From Melanocharis versteri (Eukaryota; Chordata; Aves; Passeriformes; Melanocharitidae): 64,000 nt of DNA. Shown here piece after piece: positions 56,601 through 64,000 of this stretch. The translations under genes and the position numbers were made by a program. How positions within the stretch are numbered: position 1 is the first letter of the stretch; every line of letters starts with the position of its first letter. Where the stretch lies: positions 793,027 through 857,026 of the forward strand of contig VZTG01007654.1 in NCBI GenBank assembly GCA_013397845.1, in the 5' to 3' direction. Under the pieces are notes generated by a model. That model was not told the DNA's origin, did no database searches, and was given only the letters and a program-made list of their open reading frames with translations.

Positions 56601-59600
56601 GAGAAGGACTAAGAGAAGAAGGGTTTATTCACATTCATAACATTTCTTCTGTAAGTGACAGAGCTGGTCATGCAGAGCAGGACTCTGATAGCGGAATGTG
56701 CTGCAAATCCCATCTCCTTGCTAAGTCACTGCCTCCTCATAAAGCGGATGCAACAACTGCAGCAAAACCAGTGGTTCAGAGCAAGAAAGAGAAGGAATAC
56801 ACATACTAGAACCATGCAGCTGGTTTATCTGTGAGATACAGGTGGTTTTGGCAATGAATGTGACAGAAAAGGTTAACATGTACATACACACACACAGAGG
56901 CACTACTGGGTTAATGCCTAGAACAGGTCCCAGGAAGATACCATAGCAAAGACCCCAGGGTCTCTATCCTTTCCCTAAACTAGGGATCATCACTTAGGAG
57001 ATTACACAGGTTCAAAAATGCAGCTGGTCTAACTGATGGAAGAACACTCACCCAAGACTTAGTGTACAAAGACATTACAGAGTCTCCTCACATGTGGAGG
57101 ATACTGATCCAAACACTGCATTGCTTCCTAGACAAAACACATCCTTCCATCCCAATATATTAAAAAAAATCTTATTTGGAGGTTTCATTTCCACAGCAAT
57201 TCCCGTACTTAGGTTACAAATATGCAGAATAGCGTGATACTAATAATTTTTTTTTAATTATCAAGACATAGTGGGCTCTCTAGTACGAAAGAAGTTGGTT
57301 GTTTTTATCACAGAAATCAGAAAACAGGATGTCTTCTCACCTGTATTGACACTACTGTTGACTTAAAAAAACAAACCAAAACCACACCTCATACCTCTGA
57401 CACTTATACTGGTATTTATTGATTATGTGCTTAGAAATCCACACTGTTTTTAGCAACGTATTCAGAAGTCAGATAAAAAAATAAAACAACTAATAGTTTA
57501 ATCAAAGCATTTAACAATCAGGCCTTATAATCAACAAGCCAGAACCAAAGTCAAATTGACCAATATGACCTTGTCAGAAAGAGCAGCTCTGAGTGCTGCT
57601 GATGAGTTGATTTACCCACACAGTACAGGATTACATACTTTATCACCACAAGCCTGGGTAGAAGGAAACATTATTTTATCAACATTCAATAAAAGAATGA
57701 GTTAACACCATCAGCACCCAACTATGAATCTTCAGTGACAGTGGTAAAAGTACACTCCTGTGTCAGTCAAAGCTATAGAGTAGCCAGACTGTCTAGCCAG
57801 ATTTAAGCAGTTTTTATCATGCTGGCCCTGTATTAAGAAAAATTCATCTTGTCAGATGATGGCTGGTGAGATTCTGAAATGAACATGACTATTCACAACT
57901 GCACCAAGTCACGAGGGGATTCAGCTGGCATGAAAATACAAAATACTGACCATCAAAACAGGCACCCTGCTTTTGCCACCTCCTATTGAGAGGCAAACTC
58001 AAAAAAAATAAAAGAGTCTTGAGTTGTCCTGAGCTCGACTGGCCAGGGCCTGATCGCTGCCCCACAGCCTGCATGCAGAAGCACAGAACATTCACACCCA
58101 AGTGCCAGGGTTAAGGCAGCTGGGTCAGTTCCAGGTGCAAAAAACAGGTAGCACAACAGACAGACTGTTTCCAAAAAATTCTTGCCCAAATAGCTAAGAA
58201 GCTTTTCCTGTGACAACAACAAAAAGTAGGAACATTCTTTAAAGAGGGTGTTTTGAAAATCTTATGAAACTTTTTCCAGTAAAGCCCCCTGCAGAGAAAT
58301 ATTTTTGGTTTCCTGCAGACTCTTTTCATCTTTTGATTCAGCTTTAAGGTAGCGTGCTTTTTTTTATGTTCTATCTGCAAAAATATAAAAAATAAAGAGA
58401 AAGATAACTAACTGGAACACTAACACTGGGGTTCTTCTAAGGCACTTAAGTATGATAAAGAGGTTCTTTCTGTTCTGTACCATCTGTAACTGCTTACAGC
58501 TGCATATGCTTTAGAAGTAGTCAACTTAGCAGAAAATTAAAGAAAAAAAAAGTTCAGCTCTTCACTATTTAGCTTTAAAGTTTCCTTTTTCTCGAGGAGA
58601 AAAAGCACTCTTTAAACTATTTTCAACATAAAGTTTAATTAGATTCTACTCTTCATCTTCAAAACCCTGCAGAGATCATAATGTTCCCCACGAGAGCTTT
58701 TAGCCCTTTGTGGTAACTTCTCGAGCAGCTATTCAAGTGAAGGTAGAGGATCAGCCACCTCAAGGAGAGTTCAGGGAGCAGATAATCTTTCCTCCAGCAC
58801 ACAGCCCATCAATCTGAACTTCTAAAAACGACCAGAATGACCTTGTGCCATCAAACCTAGAAAGCGAGACACAGACACACCTCACCTCACCAGTCTGCAA
58901 CACAGGCTTCAGAAATCCATATAAGCCAGCTGTGCTCCTTTGCCTCCTGCTATTTCACCTACCTCACCTTTAGCTAACAGTGACCTAGAGAAGGGACTTC
59001 CCATTGACTAAATAAGTCAAAGTCACGCTACACCTATTTTATCTTGCCAAATGGGTCTGACAGAGATGATGGTAAGATAAATCACAACTGTAACCTGAAA
59101 GTGGCACCAATAAAATCACTTCTTTGTATAACAACTCACTACTGAGTTTTGGTCTTATACATCCACTCTATCTGTACCAACTGCTGGCTGATACTAACTA
59201 CAATAATTACTTAGAATTCACTGTTGAATTTCTACCCACTACTAAAGTTTCCAGATAAATTTAAATCCAGTTTTAAACCTGTGCTATCTATCTGACCAGA
59301 GAAGGGATGTCAGATGGCCAGGAGCCACGGACACCAGAACTGAGTGGAGCCATAACTCAGCTGCTGTGCTCACCTCTGTCCTGCTAATTGTGCTACCACA
59401 GAGCTCAAATATTTTGTAATGCTGGTTCTTGTCCAAGCTCTGCTATCTCAACTGGAGTCAGCTGAGCTTATTATTCCAGTAATGACTGAAATTAAAATAA
59501 ATCCTGAGGATATACACTTGCTACTACCTTAACCCATGTAGAGAACCCCTCTGCAAAACTGTCTGTGCCGTAGAGAAACGTGCACCAAATTTACATGCTG

Positions 59601-61040
59601 AGATCACTTGATTTTTTTTGTACCACCTGAAACCACACTGCACCATGAATCCACGTGTGTAAGTTTTTGCTATTCTAACATGAAGCTGCTATTTGCAGTA
59701 CTACTGTCATGAGAAAATGGTGTAAGCAGAGCTCCCAGACTTCTGGGATCCAGTGAAACACTATCAATTCTTAACATTTCTGTTGATCTCTAAACTTCTG
59801 AAATACTTTGAAATATACTTAAAATTATGTATCATTACAAATTTACTAGAAGTTATCTTCTGGCTAGTTATCAGATGAACAAAAGGTCTTTTTAAAGATA
59901 GCTCTGTCCAAAAACCAGCAGAGTCCATTGGAATGAAGAAGGAAATTTGGACTTTCAAAATCAGCAAGCAGAGAAGCACTGACTGGGTACAACTAAGAGG
60001 ACTGAAGAATGCTTAGCTTTAACAGCCAGTAGTTAATGCTGCACAAAACTATTTTTTCCTTCTAGATGAACTGAAGAAGAATCTAGATTCGAGCCTATTT
60101 CTGCAGGTAAGCTTGCCAACTCACGGCTGAAGTTAAAGACTGTGTATGAACAGGGTGGAACCCCTGGGTCTCCTCCTGCTTCCCCCACACAACCTCTGCT
60201 GTGGAGGAGCCTGCAGGAATGAGGTTATGGCATAAAAATGGAAGAGAATCATTTCACAGTCTTTGGCTACATACCCGCCTGCATGGGAAAATAACTTTTC
60301 AGGTCAAAAGTCTATGAACTAGCTACAGGAAGTAAAAGAAGAACATCCAAACCTGGAGTCACAGTAGGAAAAAAATGAGTCAAACAGTGTAATTTTCCCT
60401 TCAGATTCCACTGGTCAGGGAAAACGCGACCATATATAAACTCTGAGATATGATTTTATCCCTCCAACTTCTACATTATCAACTTCAGTAATAAAGGAGG
60501 AATCTTAAACATAACACTGTGGAGTAGAGAATCATCTTCTTAATGCATTCTCCCTACTTTATGACACCGGCTGTGACGGTTTTAAAGAACCTCCTTTCCG
60601 ACATCCTGAAAAAAAAAGTCACTTCAGCCTTAAACCCAGCCCTCACTGGAGTATTAGGACGGGCTTGTGTCATACATTTATTATTTTGAATCCTTGTTGC
60701 TGTAGGATATTAATAATGTTTACTTGGTTAGTTACCAGGTACAAAGTATCCCTCCAAAAAGCCAGCAGAACATTCCAGCTTTCTGACAGCCCTGTCCATA
60801 CCGTACCACTTAATGTGACACACAGATATGGAGGCTATCCAAGGGAATCTGGGACCTGAGGCGTAGGTCTGGCCCTAAAAAGAAATACTCAACAGAATCT
60901 AATAATGAAGATGACAGCAACACAGCTACACAATTAATGAGCTCTGGGATAATGTCATCACGGTGGTTCTAGCAGACAGAGAGACACTTAATGTATCGTG
61001 AGAGCTGAGCTGCTCTCGGGAAGCACACGAGGGGAGAACC

Positions 61041-61057
61041 CTGGTCTGGCAGACCAG
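61041..61057. repeat. Palindrome, 8-bp arms and one central base
   Basis: CTGGTCTG at 61041-61048, a central G, then CAGACCAG to 61057. The arms carry CAGAC/GTCTG, the SMAD-box core, in both orientations; that functional reading is only a resemblance. Confidence 0.75.
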
Positions 61058-61199
61058 AGTATTTCAGGCACAGACACCAAAAGATTTAGAAGAAGAGATC
61101 ACCAACGCAAGCATCCTTGGAAGAATTAAAGAGAAAGGGGATCAGCAAGTGTTGCAACGACACATATGCTCCATTAATCTTATTAAATCATCACCTTCC

Positions 61200-61300
61200 A
61201 GAGTCGGGCTGGCTGCCTGGATCCCGTCCAGCCGCACGCCAGCCTGGGCTTCGCTCCACACAACGCCCATCCCCGGCTGACTCGCTGCAAACTTTAATCC
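61200..61300. promoter_or_regulatory. Small CpG-dense cluster in SPPL3 intron 1
   Basis: About 100 bp with roughly ten CpG dinucleotides by eye, in AT-rich, CpG-poor intron sequence. It is too short for a promoter island; it might be an intronic enhancer or an old GC-rich repeat. Confidence 0.35.
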
Positions 61301-62470
61301 ACTGACACTAAAGCAATGTAGCACCACAAAGAAAACGTGCACAATTTTTTTTCTACCAATTTCACCCTTGGTTCTTTGTGGAAACTTTCCTCATATGTCA
61401 CCAGAATCAAACTAGACTGTTTTGACTAAACGACTTGTGCCAATTATTTGCTTTTAGAGTATATTAAAATGCTTAGAGTCACCAAAAAATGTCAAAGGGC
61501 AATAAAGACAACAGCACCTCTGCCACAGATGTTGACACATCACATTATCAAAATAACGAAATAAAATACTTGAGATACTGAAAAAGACCAGAGCCTGCTC
61601 TGCTCTTCTTTCAAATTTTAGGAAATAAAAATCACTGCATTTTAAAAAGCATGACACATTCTTCAAAGTACTTTTTGTAGGAAGTTTTCCTAAGTACCCA
61701 TTTCTTGGCATTGTGTTTCAGTGACAAATGACTGAGTTTTCAGCAACTGAATCTAGCATTAAGAATGGTGGTATTCACCAAAACACAACTTATCTCAAAA
61801 GAACTCAATATCCTCAATTAATTTGTCTGGTGGTCCCCACAATATTCCTCAAATTCCAACATCATCAAGTTGCTTAACTCATACCAAAATCCCAAAGTGC
61901 ACAAAATAAGCAATTTATTGGACCCTACGCTTCAGCAGAAGAAAGAGATGCTCTCGGGTCCATCAAACCTCACACAAACCACAAGAACAAGTGTTGATAT
62001 TGGTGGATCCACACACCTAAGCACTCACCTGTGACACAGGAAATCATATTCAGGTCATCTTCTGTTAGTGGAAATTCAACCTTTCATCCCTAAAAAAGCA
62101 GCCTGAACCACCCCCACAAACTACAGACCCTTCAGTCTTCCAAACCAGGTTTTTATCAAGGCAGGAAGTGGAATCCAGGTCCCTGCCAATCCCAGGCAGA
62201 AAGGCATGCCTGCCTCCTGGCCCAGCAAATATTTACAGTATTCTATACGAAGTGAAATGGATTGAAGTGGACACACAAAGCTCAACCTCTGAATAACACA
62301 TAGTTTAGTGATGAGAACACTCCCCTGGAAGGTGAGAGATGCAAGGCCAGAAACCCTGGGGGATGGAACTGATCTCCTGCATCCTAGCCAAGATCTCCAG
62401 TCACTGGGTAAAACTAAAGGAACCATTAACGTCTATTACCACGGTACCCTGCAAAGGTTAAATGCAGAAC

Positions 62471-62520
62471 TGACAGAAATCTTAATTAAAATAGGTGACA
62501 GAAATCTTAATTAAAAGAGG
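62471..62520. repeat. Tandem duplication, 25 bp x 2
   Basis: Positions 62471-62495 and 62496-62520 are identical except for one base (T against G near the end). Each unit begins TGACAGAAATCTTAATTAAA and so contains the palindrome TTAATTAA. Confidence 0.92.
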
Positions 62521-64000
62521 TACTGCACACCAGCACCAAGAGAATATTGATTTACGTTCTTCACTTTAAAATTTTTCTTAAAGAGTTATTAATATCTTAG
62601 CAAATACAGCCTTACAATTAGTAAACACTGACAGGAGGATTTTTTTCCTTGTGCTAATCAGTCACTATACACATGTACATTCAAGTAACTGTAAACTTCT
62701 ACTAATCCCATGCTCTTTGCTTTATTTGTCTTTCAGCCCAGGGCTGTAGACAGTGCACAGCCTGAGATAGCAAAAGCTCCAGGGAGAGTAACAAACAAGG
62801 GAAGTGAGACTGGTCCTGAAAGACAAACATATGAACTATAAACCTGATATTCTCAAATTTACTAAGGTTGAAGTCACTTTTCTCATGCCAGATACTCACG
62901 CACATTCATACAATGACATCCTTGTTCTCAAGAGGCTCCTAACAATCCTTAAAACGGAATGTGGCCAGTAATTTCAGTTCCTGAAAAACGTAAGATTAAG
63001 GGCCAAACTCCACATTTGCATGCCAGGATTTCATGACAGATCTCTGACAGCAGCACAACAGAATTTCATCTATGTGTTTTGCAATCTGTTGCCTATCAAG
63101 TGCAGTATTTTAAAAATTCAGGTGAATTATTTGTTTTCTGTTGTAAACTGCCTCCCATCCTCAAAACATCCTAATTAGTCAGTTAAGGTCTCCCAACCTA
63201 AACTGAGCAAACAAGTATAAAAAAATCTTGAATGCAAAAAATTATTGTACTAGTACTTGACAAGTTCTGTCAACAAGCTGTAGCTCCTCTTACTCCCTGC
63301 CCTCCCACATACACATCTAATCCAGCCAACTAAGACTTGAAAGCACCACCTGAGTCTTCTGGAAGAAACTGCATTTTAATTCATGGCAGCAGCATGTTAA
63401 ATGCTTAATTGCAATCAAAGCAAATTCTCAGACCTCTGAATCTAGAAAGACTTCTAACACCAACCAATTTGAATTCTCCTAGGAGCAAAGACAGCACTGT
63501 ACATTTACACTTATTCCAAAACCCAGTAGTTTTATTGATTACTCTGACACATCATTAAATTTAATTTCCACACCCTTTGCATTATGAAGAGAAGCTTCTA
63601 AATATATCACCATTTCACTCATGAAACATTTGATGGCTAATACAAGAATCATCCCACTGATTATAACATTTAAGAGGGAGTTCAGTTGTTTTTAAGCTTA
63701 GTGACTCAATAGAGTGCCTTCTTTTTTTGTTCTTAGCTTGCCCTCCCAGTCTGTCTACTAACCACCATTCTGAGAGGGCACGCATGGCAATCCATATCAC
63801 TCTTATACAACACCCTCGGAAAGGAAATATTAAAACTACATTCAGTTTTGGTGTAGAAATCCCCTTCTTCGCTGTTCACAAATGAAGGAAGCTGTGAAAA
63901 TCTTTTGTGCATTCAAAGGGTAAAAAAAAAGAACAAAGCAATCTCTACTGCCAGACTGGGCAACAGTAAAAAGGGAGGGGGTGTTACATCAGGCCTTGAA

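Larger units (their letters stand above)
34725..64000 (-). other. SPPL3: SPPL3 intron 1 (partial, at least 29.3 kb)
   Basis: No exon with the expected MAEQTYSW start and no promoter-type CpG island was found to the right edge, so the whole stretch is read as intron 1. It is AT-rich, with short scattered open frames that resemble no protein. It contains two probable CR1 fragments, some simple repeats, short duplications and a small CpG cluster, each listed separately. No tRNA, snRNA or nested gene was recognised. Confidence 0.8.

Noticed and set aside
34725..64000. Search for SPPL3 exon 1 or an alternative first exon
   Set aside because: No 23-nt match to the expected start, no donor in the right phase and no promoter-type CpG island was found; exon 1 is taken to lie beyond 64000.
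1..64000. CRISPR arrays, bacterial operons, prophage or insertion sequences
   Set aside because: The window is vertebrate DNA with spliced genes; no such structures are present.

Overview
The window is vertebrate nuclear DNA and almost certainly avian. It carries two protein-coding genes placed tail to tail: ACADS (short-chain acyl-CoA dehydrogenase) on the + strand at the left, and SPPL3 (signal peptide peptidase-like 3) on the - strand over the rest. The same two genes are neighbours in this arrangement in human (12q24.31). The bird assignment is an inference. It rests on compact ACADS introns, very low repeat content, no sign of mammalian L1 or SINE sequence, and at least one old fragment resembling the avian LINE CR1. 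Species cannot be given.

Layout. Positions 1-6171 hold ACADS: a CpG island with the last bases of exon 1, then exons 2-10, all with GT/AG borders and consistent phases. The start codon and promoter lie left of the window. Its 3' UTR probably ends just after an AATAAA at 7314-7319. About 3 kb of gene-free sequence follows. SPPL3 then begins from its 3' end: tandem poly(A) signals near 10316-10346, a 2.1 kb 3' UTR, the stop codon at 12447-12449, and exons 11 back to 2 between 12447 and 34724. From 34725 to the right edge I see only SPPL3 intron 1 (at least 29.3 kb). Exon 1, which should encode about eight residues, was not found and must lie beyond the window.

The two genes have unrelated jobs: ACADS does mitochondrial fatty-acid beta-oxidation of C4-C6 acyl-CoAs, and SPPL3 is a Golgi intramembrane aspartyl protease that cleaves type II membrane proteins such as glycosyltransferases. 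Both are intact as far as they can be read. Joining the ten visible SPPL3 exons with a 23-nt first exon gives exactly 384 codons plus stop. The catalytic Asp200 and Asp271 and the PAL motif (341-343) are present. ACADS is colinear with the human protein from residue 17 to 412, including catalytic Glu392 (Glu368 of the mature enzyme).

I found no novel system. The points worth a second look are small: an orphan CpG island in SPPL3 intron 6, several perfect inverted repeats and palindromes in introns, short duplications, two candidate poly(A) regions for SPPL3, a weak-tract splice acceptor in ACADS, and sparse CR1 fossils.
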